A DNA stretch of 19,793 nt from Candidatus Latescibacterota bacterium (GTDB lineage Bacteria; Latescibacterota; UBA2968; UBA8231): assembly GCA_022826515.1 (NCBI GenBank), contig JAJDUT010000108.1, forward strand, positions 1 to 19,793, written 5' to 3'. The translations under genes were made by a program, and so were the position numbers. Under the pieces are notes generated by a model. It was not told where the DNA came from. It worked only from the letters and a program-made list of their open reading frames with translations, and made no database searches. Positions 7,943 through 15,345 of this stretch are shown piece after piece. Positions within the stretch are counted from its first letter, which is position 1. Every line of letters begins with the position of its first letter.

Positions 7943-8164
7943 ATGGAACGTCATAGTTACTACTTGGGTGCGCGGCCGTCCTTTCTGGAGGGAATAGCGC
8001 GTCTTATGGACTTCGGTAACAGCCTGAATCAGTACAAATCGTACCCGAGCGGCGTGGAAGCAGACCATGCCGCGATTGCAAGGGACTGGGCTATGATCGG
8101 CTTGGACTTTCGCAACGCGATTACCGAGTTTGAGGCGGAGGAGGCAGAGCATTGCCCCAACTAG
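7943..8164 (+). CDS. Small acidic protein of unknown function (73 aa)
   Basis: A 73-residue protein with no signal peptide or membrane segment. Its first half is basic-aromatic (MERHSYYLGARPSFLEGIAR), the middle reads LMDFGNSLNQY, and the C-terminal half is helical and acidic (ARDWAMIGLDFRNAITEFEAEEAE). A GGGAG sequence seven bases before ATG 7943 supports translation. The composition is GC-rich, unlike the ATPase gene that begins 30 bp after its stop. The RPSFLEGIAR ... DFGN ... DW..IG.D.R.AI layout looks like a conserved small-protein family rather than random sequence, but I cannot name it. Sharing one promoter with the ATPase-TOPRIM pair makes a regulatory or partner role possible, though this is untested. 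Confidence 0.65.
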   Translation: MERHSYYLGARPSFLEGIARLMDFGNSLNQYKSYPSGVEADHAAIARDWAMIGLDFRNAITEFEAEEAEHCPN

Positions 8165-8194
8165 TACACCCGTTTGTTCACCTAGTGGCATAAT

Positions 8195-9253
8195 ATGGAA
8201 AAGCATTTTTACGAGCAGCTAAAAATTGAGAATTTCCGCGGCATCAAGTCGCTGGAAATCAACGACCTTGCACGGATCAATCTGTTTGTCGGCAGAAATA
8301 ACTGCGGTAAAACCTCGGTGTTGGAATCGATTTTTTTACTAACTGGGATACTAGACCCCATATATCATATAGATCATATGGAAAAACATAGGAAATTGAC
8401 CCTTAACGAGAACTCCGACTTGAAGAGTTTTTTTTATAACCAGAAATATACTAAGGGATTTAGGTTATTTGGCAAGGAAAGAACAGGAAGTAGAGAAATC
8501 AATGTTGTGCCAAGCTATGGATCCTTCAATAGAGACAGAGGCGAGAGAGGCACGGTTCAAACAGGTGTATTAAGTTCTACAACAGAGCAATCACTAAGTA
8601 CGCTAAAGTTTATACTTACTCATTCAACTAAAGAAAATCGTCCATACGAGACTACAATAAATCTGGTAACAGGAGACACTTCATTTAATTTCAAATCAGA
8701 AGAGGATTATAGGGAAATTACATATACTTGCTTTTTAGGTCAAACATACGGTCTAGAGATGGTTGACAGGATGCTTAACGAGAAACGCAAGGATGTTCTA
8801 GTAAGTAGGCTTCAGTCTATAGAGCCGAAAGTAAAAGATATAAGGATAGGATTGGATCGTATTGTTATGATCGATATTGGGACCGATAATTTTCTGCCAA
8901 TTAATCACCTTGGTGGTGGAATGGTGCATGTTCTGAATATCCTTTCCGCTATATATTGGGTTAGGAACGGGATTTTGGTAATCGACGAGATTGAAAACGG
9001 GCTCCATGTTTCTTCTATAAAGTATATGTGGGAGATGGTGCTGGAGTCTTCCAAGCAAAACAATACACAGATATTCATGACGACCCACAGCAGCGATGTC
9101 ATAAAGAGCTTGAGTCTGGCCTTGCAGGACAAAGCGGACTCAGTCGCCTGCTTCTGGCTGAGCAAGTTCGATGACGATAGGATCAAAGCCTACAGATATT
9201 CGCCGGATGATCTGGAGAATGCCTTAGATGTGGGTATCGATATTCGCCATTAG
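8195..9253 (+). CDS. OLD-like / AAA_15-type ABC ATPase of a putative defence pair
   Basis: A 352-residue SMC/OLD-type ATPase. It begins with the family hallmark LKIENFRGIKSLEI (9-22) and has Walker A GRNNCGKTS (33-41), an ABC-signature-like LGGGMVHVL (239-247), Walker B ILVIDEIENGLH (260-271) and a His switch TTHSSD (296-301). Such ATPases act as sensors or motors that control a TOPRIM nuclease, fused in OLD proteins and separate in PARIS-like systems. Here the TOPRIM partner starts 2 bp after the stop, so the two are almost certainly co-translated. The start ATG 8195 lacks an obvious ribosome binding site. Base composition is mosaic: about 44% GC in the first 136 bases, about 36% in the middle and about 51% over the last 200. 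This differs from the GC-rich neighbours and suggests transfer. Confidence 0.85.
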   Translation: MEKHFYEQLKIENFRGIKSLEINDLARINLFVGRNNCGKTSVLESIFLLTGILDPIYHIDHMEKHRKLTLNENSDLKSFFYNQKYTKGFRLFGKERTGSREINVVPSYGSFNRDRGERGTVQTGVLSSTTEQSLSTLKFILTHSTKENRPYETTINLVTGDTSFNFKSEEDYREITYTCFLGQTYGLEMVDRMLNEKRKDVLVSRLQSIEPKVKDIRIGLDRIVMIDIGTDNFLPINHLGGGMVHVLNILSAIYWVRNGILVIDEIENGLHVSSIKYMWEMVLESSKQNNTQIFMTTHSSDVIKSLSLALQDKADSVACFWLSKFDDDRIKAYRYSPDDLENALDVGIDIRH

Positions 9254-9255
9254 CT

Positions 9256-9801
9256 ATGAATGATAAAACTTTGATTATTGTCGAAGGAAAAGAGGATGAG
9301 AGTTTCTTGGAATCCTATATCAAAAATTTAGGTTATTCCAGTAAAAATTTTGAGTGTCGATCAATATACGGAAAGAGCAACTTGAAAGGAGGCGTCATAA
9401 ATGACATTGAAGACGCCTTGGCTAGAGGCTCGCAGGTTTTAATTATATTTGATGCCGACTCGGATTGTGAAAGAACTAAAGCTGATGTTGAGCATACTCT
9501 CGAACGATTGGAAGGATTTAAGATATTTCTTTTTCCTGACGATAATAGTAATGGAGCCGTGGAAAACTTGCTAGAAAGAATAATAAGGTCGGAACACGAA
9601 ATAATTTTTGAGTGTTTTGAAGAATACAAGGAGTGTATAAGCAAGTGCATGAGTGAATACGAGCCGCCCGGTATGAAAGCAAAGATATATGCTTATAAGC
9701 AAGTGCTTGGCATTCTTGAAGATCCTTTTAATCCTCGTTACTGGGACTTTGAAAATATCGCACTGGAACCGCTGAAAAATTTTCTAAATCAGAACTTGTA
9801 G
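9256..9801 (+). CDS. TOPRIM (DUF3226-like) protein paired with the ATPase
   Basis: A 181-residue protein with a TOPRIM fold: the glutamate motif IIVEGKEDESF (7-17, Glu10) and the DxD motif IIFDADSD (63-70, Asp66 and Asp68). The C-terminal YWDFENIALEPLKNFL (residues about 160-175) matches the ending I associate with DUF3226-like proteins. TOPRIM domains bind Mg2+ and cut or cleave nucleic acids in OLD nucleases, topoisomerases and primases. Together with the adjacent ATPase this makes a split OLD/PARIS-like module. DNA is AT-rich (many AGA and ATA codons), which supports co-transfer. The exact nucleic acid target is unknown. Confidence 0.8.
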   Translation: MNDKTLIIVEGKEDESFLESYIKNLGYSSKNFECRSIYGKSNLKGGVINDIEDALARGSQVLIIFDADSDCERTKADVEHTLERLEGFKIFLFPDDNSNGAVENLLERIIRSEHEIIFECFEEYKECISKCMSEYEPPGMKAKIYAYKQVLGILEDPFNPRYWDFENIALEPLKNFLNQNL

Positions 9802-9817
9802 AAAATTTCGCTACGCC

Positions 9818-9831
9818 TTAAGCCTGCTTAA
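9818..9831. repeat. Short palindrome TTAAGC-CT-GCTTAA
   Basis: Two perfect 6-bp arms with a 2-base centre lie 17 bases after the TOPRIM stop and about 85 bases before the first PhyH gene. It could be a protein-binding site; it is too short and lacks a T-run for a terminator. A 14-base palindrome may be chance. Confidence 0.25.
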
Positions 9832-9915
9832 ACCAGACATCTGCTTCCTAACTAATCCTTCATAATCGCACCAATGCACCCCGCTTAACGTCCACCCGAA
9901 TAGGAGCCACTATCC

Positions 9916-10671
9916 ATGACCGAAGTAGAGCGATATTTGTTTGACCTCCAGGGCTATCTGATCATCGAAGACGTGTTGGATGAGGAAGCTGTTGCCGAGT
10001 TGAATCGGCTGATTGACGCTCAAGAGATGGGCGCGGACGTCGAGCAGGCGCAAGGGCGGCTGCACACTGGCGGGTTTTTGACGTGGGGGCAACCCTTTGT
10101 CGATTTGCTGGATCACGAGCGCATTATGCCGCTGCTCAAAGTGATCTTAGGCGATGGCTTTCGGCTTGATCACTACTATGCGATTTATTTGGAGGCCGGT
10201 GCCGAGCGGCTCGGATTGCACGGCGGCAACACGCCCTACGATCCGCCGGAGTACTACCACTTCCGCAATGGACAGATGTACAACGGGCTGACGGTGGTGT
10301 CTTGGAACTTGGCTGATACCGGACCGGCGCAGGGCGGTTTTTGCTGCATTCCGGGCAGCCACAAGGTCAATTACCCCTGTCCGCAGGAAATCCGCGAGGC
10401 CCATGTCGAGGCCGGATGCGTGGTGGTGCCGGAGGCGAAAGCTGGGTCGGTGGTGATTTTTACCGAGGCGCTCACGCATGGCACTGCTCCGTGGCAGGCC
10501 GTGCAGCAGCGGCGCTCGCTGTTGTTCAAATACAGTCCTGGGCAGCAGTCGTGGTCCAAAGGCCACATCAAGCCGCCGGAGGGGGTCGCCTTGACCGAGC
10601 GGCAGGCGCTGCTTTTTGAGCCGCCGTATTTCCATGCGCGGGCCTCGCTTTTTGAAGAAGTGAAAGCGTAA
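9916..10671 (+). CDS. Phytanoyl-CoA dioxygenase (PhyH) family protein with HxG motif
   Basis: A 251-residue member of the Fe(II)/2-oxoglutarate PhyH superfamily. The jelly-roll core shows LHGGNTPYDP (101-110), GGFCCIPGSHK (140-150), the distal iron ligand LTHGTAPW (186-193, His188) and the 2-oxoglutarate-anchoring arginine in RRSLLFKYSPG (199-209). The usual HxD iron motif is HGG here (His102, Gly104), so the carboxylate ligand is missing at its expected place. Asp109 in PYDP might substitute, or the site may be open to another ligand, as in Fe/2OG halogenases. An AGGAG nine bases before ATG 9916 supports the start. It begins a run of closely packed plus-strand metabolic genes. The substrate is unknown; true phytanoyl-CoA is unlikely. 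Confidence 0.85.
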   Translation: MTEVERYLFDLQGYLIIEDVLDEEAVAELNRLIDAQEMGADVEQAQGRLHTGGFLTWGQPFVDLLDHERIMPLLKVILGDGFRLDHYYAIYLEAGAERLGLHGGNTPYDPPEYYHFRNGQMYNGLTVVSWNLADTGPAQGGFCCIPGSHKVNYPCPQEIREAHVEAGCVVVPEAKAGSVVIFTEALTHGTAPWQAVQQRRSLLFKYSPGQQSWSKGHIKPPEGVALTERQALLFEPPYFHARASLFEEVKA

Positions 10672-10690
10672 CCGACTGGAAATTTGAAGT

Positions 10691-11440
10691 ATGGAAACGC
10701 TGTTTCGTCCCTTTGCGTTTGGTGCTGATGAACGGGCCGTACTCGACCACGACGGGCACATCGCACTGCCGGGCGTTCTGACCGACGCGGCTTGCGCCCA
10801 GTTGATCGTGGCGCTGGCGCGCATCCAATCGCTGCCGCGCGATGACGAGGAATATATCCCCTCGCGCTTTGCCGCTGAATTCGACGCCTATTTGGAGAGC
10901 CTGATCGGGCATCCGCAACTGCTGGACTTGGTGCGCCGCGTGTTGGGGCCGGAAATCCGCTACGACCACTGCGTGGCATTGAACCGCGAAGGGGGCAATC
11001 CGGGGAGCAATTGGCACAGCCACGAGTACGCTGACGACGATCCGGCGCTGGGTTTTGTGCGGGTGTTTTTTTACGTCAATGGCTTTGCAGCCGACGATGG
11101 CGGGTTGAAGGTAGTGCCGGGGAGCCATTTGTATCGGGATCCGGGTATTAACGCGGAGTCGGATGCTGCGTTGGCGCAAGGGTGGATGGCGGGGAAGGCG
11201 CATGCGGTTAGCGGTCAACCGCTCGCGATTGAGGAGTTGTCGGTGCCGCAGGGGACGGTGGTGTTGATGTGGACACATGCGGCGCATGGGGTTACTCCGC
11301 GCAAGGAAGACAGCGACACGCGGTGGTGCGTGGTGTATGCGTATCGCAATCCGGGGCGGGAGTCGCGTGCGCGGTGGCTTAGTCCGAGCTTTGAAAAGAA
11401 GCAGATCAAAGGCGCAGAAGGATTGATAAGTTTGTACTAG
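10691..11440 (+). CDS. Second phytanoyl-CoA dioxygenase (PhyH) family protein
   Basis: A 249-residue PhyH-superfamily protein, clearly divergent from the one upstream. The sequence NWHSHEYADD (107-116) sits where WHQD is usual, so the first iron motif is HSH followed by Glu112. Further motifs are GGLKVVPGSHL (137-147), the distal His in THAAHGVTP (195-203, His199) and Arg211 in TRWCVVYAYRN (2-oxoglutarate side). Whether Glu112 or His111 acts in place of the normal aspartate is not clear. The gene starts 19 bp after the first PhyH gene. Only a weak GAAG precedes ATG 10691, so coupling to upstream translation is likely. The C-terminal region (SRARWLSPSF) is polar. Likely a hydroxylase of a small organic substrate. 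Confidence 0.82.
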   Translation: METLFRPFAFGADERAVLDHDGHIALPGVLTDAACAQLIVALARIQSLPRDDEEYIPSRFAAEFDAYLESLIGHPQLLDLVRRVLGPEIRYDHCVALNREGGNPGSNWHSHEYADDDPALGFVRVFFYVNGFAADDGGLKVVPGSHLYRDPGINAESDAALAQGWMAGKAHAVSGQPLAIEELSVPQGTVVLMWTHAAHGVTPRKEDSDTRWCVVYAYRNPGRESRARWLSPSFEKKQIKGAEGLISLY

Positions 11441-11451
11441 AAAGGAAAAAA

Positions 11452-12567
11452 ATGAAAATCACAGAGATTCGGACGTTTTTGGTGGGCAGGTTTTTGTTGG
11501 TGCGGGTCTATACCGATGAGGGAATCGTCGGCAATGGAGAGGCTGGGTTATGGGCGCATCACGGAGTGGTGAAAGAGGCGCTGGGGGAGTTGAGCGATTA
11601 CTACGTGGGCAAGGACCCGCTGCGCATTGAGCATCACTATCAGGTGGTGTCGCGGTCGGCGCACTTCATGGGTGCGGCGATGAGCGCGGCGATGAGCGCG
11701 ATCGACATTGCGCTGTGGGACCTATTCGGCAAGGCAGTGGGTTTGCCCGTGTACCAGTTGTTGGGCGGCAAGTGCCGCGACAAGGTGAAAGTGTACGAGA
11801 ACGTCGGAGGGCAGACGCCCGAGGAAGTGCGGGAGAGTGCGCAGGCGCGGGTGGAGCAGGGGTTTACGTCGTTTCGGATGGGGCCGTTTGTCAGCGGGTT
11901 TGAGCAGCGCACCAGCACGGCCAATATCTCGACGGCTGTGGAATTGGTGGCCGCGGCGCGGGAGGCGCTTGGGGACAAGATGGATTTGGGGTTGGAGATC
12001 CACCGGAACTTGCGGCCGGAGGAAGCGATTGCACTGGCCACGGAGTTGACGCCCTTCAAGATACTGTACTACGAGGACCCGCTGCCGCCGCAGAGCTTTG
12101 AGGCCCTTGAGTACGTCGCCCAGAACATCAACATCCCAATCGCCACGGGCGAGCGGTGCTACAACCCCTTCCAGTTTAAGGATTTGATCGATCGCCAGAT
12201 CGTCAGTTTTATTCGGCCGGACCTATCCTTGGCGGGCGGATTCACGCAGGTGAAGAAAATTGCCGCGCTGGCCGAGATGGCTTTCGTCGGGGTGTTCCCC
12301 CATCTGATGGGTAGCCCCATCAACAACGCGGCTTTCGCGCAGCTAGCCGCGGCCATTCCCAACTACACGCACACCGAGCACAATGCCCTCAACGGGCCGA
12401 TGACCGAGATCGTCGATGAGCAGCTACAAGTCGAGGGCGGCTATCGGCTGCTGACAGATCGGCCGGGGATTGGGGTTGAAATAGTCGAGGACGCGCTGGC
12501 GAAATACCCGTACGAGCGCTGGGCGATTAAGGGCAGTTTTCACGCCGACGGATCGGTGGCGCACTAG
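11452..12567 (+). CDS. Mandelate racemase/muconate lactonizing enzyme family, galactonate-dehydratase-like
   Basis: A 371-residue enolase-superfamily enzyme that would dehydrate a sugar acid through a Mg2+-stabilised enolate. The N-terminal capping domain (1-115) is followed by the barrel. Metal ligands are Glu182 (LGLEIHRN), Glu208 (YYEDPLPP) and Glu234 (ATGERCYN). His184 and His284 (VFPHLMGSP) occupy the positions of the general acid and base of D-galactonate dehydratase (from memory His185 and His285 in GalD, with metal ligands Asp183, Glu209 and Glu235). The near-identical spacing supports a GalD-like sugar-acid dehydratase; Glu in place of the first Asp is a small difference. AAAGGA five bases before ATG 11452 is a good ribosome binding site. 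The DapA-like lyase beyond the inserted nuclease gene may be its pathway partner. Confidence 0.87.
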   Translation: MKITEIRTFLVGRFLLVRVYTDEGIVGNGEAGLWAHHGVVKEALGELSDYYVGKDPLRIEHHYQVVSRSAHFMGAAMSAAMSAIDIALWDLFGKAVGLPVYQLLGGKCRDKVKVYENVGGQTPEEVRESAQARVEQGFTSFRMGPFVSGFEQRTSTANISTAVELVAAAREALGDKMDLGLEIHRNLRPEEAIALATELTPFKILYYEDPLPPQSFEALEYVAQNINIPIATGERCYNPFQFKDLIDRQIVSFIRPDLSLAGGFTQVKKIAALAEMAFVGVFPHLMGSPINNAAFAQLAAAIPNYTHTEHNALNGPMTEIVDEQLQVEGGYRLLTDRPGIGVEIVEDALAKYPYERWAIKGSFHADGSVAH

Positions 12568-12576
12568 GAGGCCCTC

Positions 12577-14271
12577 ATGTTTAAGAAAATCTATCTTGAT
12601 CCAGAAAATAGGCGTTTTTCCGAGATCATGTCTAATAACAGGCGGTACATTGTACCACCTTTTCAGCGAGACTATTCTTGGGAAGACGAACAATGGGAGG
12701 AACTGTGGGAAGATATTGAGCAGATGCAGCAAAGCCAGATTCAGCATTTTATGGGCTATCTGGTTTTGCAGACCGAGGATGGAAAGAGCTTTCAAATTAT
12801 CGATGGCCAGCAACGTATAACGACTGTTTCTATTATTATACTAGCAGTGTTGAAAACATTGCAAGCATTGGTCGATAACCAAAAAGATAAAGAGGCCAAT
12901 GAACAAAGGATAGAGGAATACAAAAGGACCTATATCGGAGTTTTTGACTCCATTACGCTTACGACATCACCGAAGCTAGTGCTGAATCGACACAACAATC
13001 AGCACTTTCGGGCCATGGTAGAAAGATTAGAGGTTCCCACTAGGCGCAGGCTCACAAAGACAAACCGGGCCCTGAATAGGGCATTTGAGTTTTTTGTAAA
13101 TAAACTCTCTCAAAAGAAAAAAGATGGCAAAACTCTGGCGACCCTAGTGGGGGATATAGCAGATGGACTACTCTTTACAGCGATTACCGTTAAAGATGAT
13201 TTGAATGCCTATACTGTTTTTGAGACTCTCAATGCACGTGGAGTACATTTAGCGACTCCAGATTTGTTAAAAAACTACCTTCTCTCAACTTTTGCAAGTC
13301 ATCCGGCCTTTCATACTGATGAAAACCTTGATGACTTTGCAGGACGCTGGCAAATTATTATTGAGCAACTAGGCGAGACTGAGTTCACTAATTTTCTCCG
13401 AAGTCATAGGGGAATGACTAATCCTCTCCCACACAAGAGAGAACTTTACAGGTTGCTCAGGAGAGAGATCGATACAGCCGAAAAGGTCATTCCCTATCTT
13501 GAAAAACTTGAAGATCGGGCTCCAGTCTATGCTGCTCTACAAGAACCTCATGACGATTTTTGGAAAGAACGAGAGGGGAGGTATATACAAGCGCGGCCCC
13601 ATTTAGAAGTCCTTAAATTGTTTGGTATTAAAACGCCTCTCAGTCTCCTTATGGCAGGATATGAAAAGTTTTCACCGCAAGAGTTTATTAAGCTACTAAA
13701 CTGTATCGAAGTGTTGACACTGCGCTACAATGTTATTTGCAATCTAGCAACCAATGATCAGGAGCGGATGTATAATATTACTGCCAACCAGTTGATAAAT
13801 GAAGACTTATCTTTGCAAGAGGTAATGGATAGGCTAAGGACAATCTATCCGCACGATGTAGAGGTGCGCCAGCGTTTTGGGGACAAGAGTATGACAAGTC
13901 GCCGAAGTAACAAAAAAATTATGTTTCTATTGCGAGAGATTGAAATGCATTTAAGCGGTCGAGCCCCCCAAAATCTGACACTCGAACATGTGTTGCCGTA
14001 CAATCCAGGAGACGATTGGCAGGCTTATTTTGGTCGTGAGACCTATGAAAATGCGATTGACCGCTTGGGTAATATGGCCTTGCTGCCTTCGAATCAAAAC
14101 ATGGGGCAGGAAGTTTTTGAACAAAAAAGAGAGATACTACAGGCCAGCGAGTTTCGGATTAATAGACACATCGCTGAGTACCCGGAATGGAACATGAACT
14201 GCCTAGAGGAACATCAAAGATGGTTAGCGAAGCAGGCAACAGCGGTGTGGAAACTATCTGAATACGCTTAG
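12577..14271 (+). CDS. DUF262/DUF1524 (GmrSD-like) modification-dependent nuclease
   Basis: A 564-residue fused GmrS-GmrD-type protein of the family that includes GmrSD, BrxU and SspE, which restrict phage DNA carrying modified bases. The N-terminal DUF262 part has VPPFQRDYSW (26-35), HFMGYLVLQ (57-65) and the nucleotide-hydrolysing motif IDGQQRITT (75-83). The C-terminal DUF1524 His-Me-finger nuclease has LTLEHVLPYNP (467-477, His471) and RLGNMALLPSNQN (496-508, Asn499 and Asn508), so the catalytic set looks intact. AGGAGG overlaps the stop of the upstream dehydratase gene and lies five bases from ATG 12577. Sampled GC is about 38-44%, much lower than both neighbours. This suggests insertion of a foreign gene into a metabolic operon while keeping the reading of the transcript. 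No partner methylase or BREX/Ssp gene is present. Confidence 0.88.
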   Translation: MFKKIYLDPENRRFSEIMSNNRRYIVPPFQRDYSWEDEQWEELWEDIEQMQQSQIQHFMGYLVLQTEDGKSFQIIDGQQRITTVSIIILAVLKTLQALVDNQKDKEANEQRIEEYKRTYIGVFDSITLTTSPKLVLNRHNNQHFRAMVERLEVPTRRRLTKTNRALNRAFEFFVNKLSQKKKDGKTLATLVGDIADGLLFTAITVKDDLNAYTVFETLNARGVHLATPDLLKNYLLSTFASHPAFHTDENLDDFAGRWQIIIEQLGETEFTNFLRSHRGMTNPLPHKRELYRLLRREIDTAEKVIPYLEKLEDRAPVYAALQEPHDDFWKEREGRYIQARPHLEVLKLFGIKTPLSLLMAGYEKFSPQEFIKLLNCIEVLTLRYNVICNLATNDQERMYNITANQLINEDLSLQEVMDRLRTIYPHDVEVRQRFGDKSMTSRRSNKKIMFLLREIEMHLSGRAPQNLTLEHVLPYNPGDDWQAYFGRETYENAIDRLGNMALLPSNQNMGQEVFEQKREILQASEFRINRHIAEYPEWNMNCLEEHQRWLAKQATAVWKLSEYA

Positions 14272-14284
14272 GTAGGAGAACGCT

Positions 14285-15196
14285 ATGATCGACGATGCCT
14301 TGCGCGACCAGCTAAAACATGTCCACGCCTATGCGCTGACCATTTATCAGCGCGATGACCTCTATGCACTCGATTTGGACGGGTTTGCGCACAATATATT
14401 GTGGGCTGCTGACCGGGGGGTGCGGGTTTTTGTGGTAGCTGGCGGGACCGGTGAAAACGACGCATTGGCTCCGCCTGAGCGCTTAGCACTCGCCGAGCGG
14501 GCGCTGGCGACGGTGGGCGAGCGGGCGCTGGTGGTGCCGACCTTGCCTGGCAACTTGGGCGAGGCCGCGGACTTAGCACCGCGCTACGAGGCGTTGGGAT
14601 TGCGCGTGGCGCTGGCCATGGCGCCCTACACGCGCCACCAATTACCCGAAGATCCCGAGGGCGTGTATGAATACTACGAGGCGCTGGGAACGCGGTCGGG
14701 GCTGGCGCTGATGCCCTACAATACGCAGGGCTGGTCGGCCGAACTGTTCGAACGACTGGCCGAGGTGCCGCAGATCGCCGCGATCAAGGATCCCTGCGTT
14801 GAGCCGCACCACCTCTTTCGCGCCATCAAGCGGCTCGGCGACCGCTTCGTCTGGATTGGCAACAAGCGCCACGATCCGGGCGTGTTGCACTTCCGCTTCC
14901 AGGCTGGGATTGAGGGCTTTACCGCTGGTTTTGTCAATTTTGCTCCGCAGCTAGAGTTGGCGCTTTTTGCTGCCGCGCAACAGCAGGATTGGCCGCAGAT
15001 GATCGAGTTGCAGGAGCAGTTGGCCCCCTTGGAGCGGTTGCGCGCGCGCTTTGACGACGCCGGTATGCTCAAGGCGACGATGGAATTGATGGGGTTGGCT
15101 GGGGGTGCGGTGCGTCCGCCCCGGATTAACGTGCCGCCGGCGGGGCGCGAGGCGATCCAACAGGAGTTGCAGCGCTTGGGGGTCTTGGGCGCATAA
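14285..15196 (+). CDS. DapA-like (dihydrodipicolinate synthase/N-acetylneuraminate lyase family) aldolase
   Basis: A 303-residue class I (Schiff-base) aldolase-type barrel. Visible are the substrate loop GGTGEN (53-58), the tyrosine in LMPYNTQGW (Tyr145) and the Schiff-base lysine in AAIKDP (Lys168), at the places of Tyr133 and Lys161 of E. coli DapA. The arginine that follows the tyrosine motif in DapA (YNVPxR) is absent, so this is not the lysine-pathway enzyme. A keto-acid lyase or dehydratase such as a 2-keto-3-deoxy-sugar-acid aldolase is more likely. It could act after the GalD-like dehydratase, from which it is separated by the GmrSD-like gene. AGGAG lies eight bases before ATG 14285. 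An inverted repeat begins at the base after the stop. Confidence 0.85.
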   Translation: MIDDALRDQLKHVHAYALTIYQRDDLYALDLDGFAHNILWAADRGVRVFVVAGGTGENDALAPPERLALAERALATVGERALVVPTLPGNLGEAADLAPRYEALGLRVALAMAPYTRHQLPEDPEGVYEYYEALGTRSGLALMPYNTQGWSAELFERLAEVPQIAAIKDPCVEPHHLFRAIKRLGDRFVWIGNKRHDPGVLHFRFQAGIEGFTAGFVNFAPQLELALFAAAQQQDWPQMIELQEQLAPLERLRARFDDAGMLKATMELMGLAGGAVRPPRINVPPAGREAIQQELQRLGVLGA

Positions 15197-15255
15197 CATC
15201 TGCGTTTATCTGCGGATATAGTAATCACAAGACAATCCGCAGATGAACGCAGATG
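15197..15255. repeat. 21-bp inverted repeat (REP-like hairpin) directly after the aldolase stop
   Basis: The left arm 15197-15217 and right arm 15235-15255 are reverse complements over 21 bases with one mismatch that would be a G-U pair in RNA. The loop is 17 bases. Each arm contains the motif ATCTGCG twice, in the pattern CATCTGCGTTtATCTGCGG, a style seen in dispersed bacterial palindromes. There is no T-run, so it is not a standard terminator, though it could stabilise or end the aldolase transcript. Confidence 0.85.
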
Positions 15256-15345
15256 GTCGCGGAACAGTATGGACAAGACGATCTACCCATCGAATCGTTC
15301 AAGTCATTCAGGACTGCTATATGAGCGGGCATTCGCTAGGTTCTG

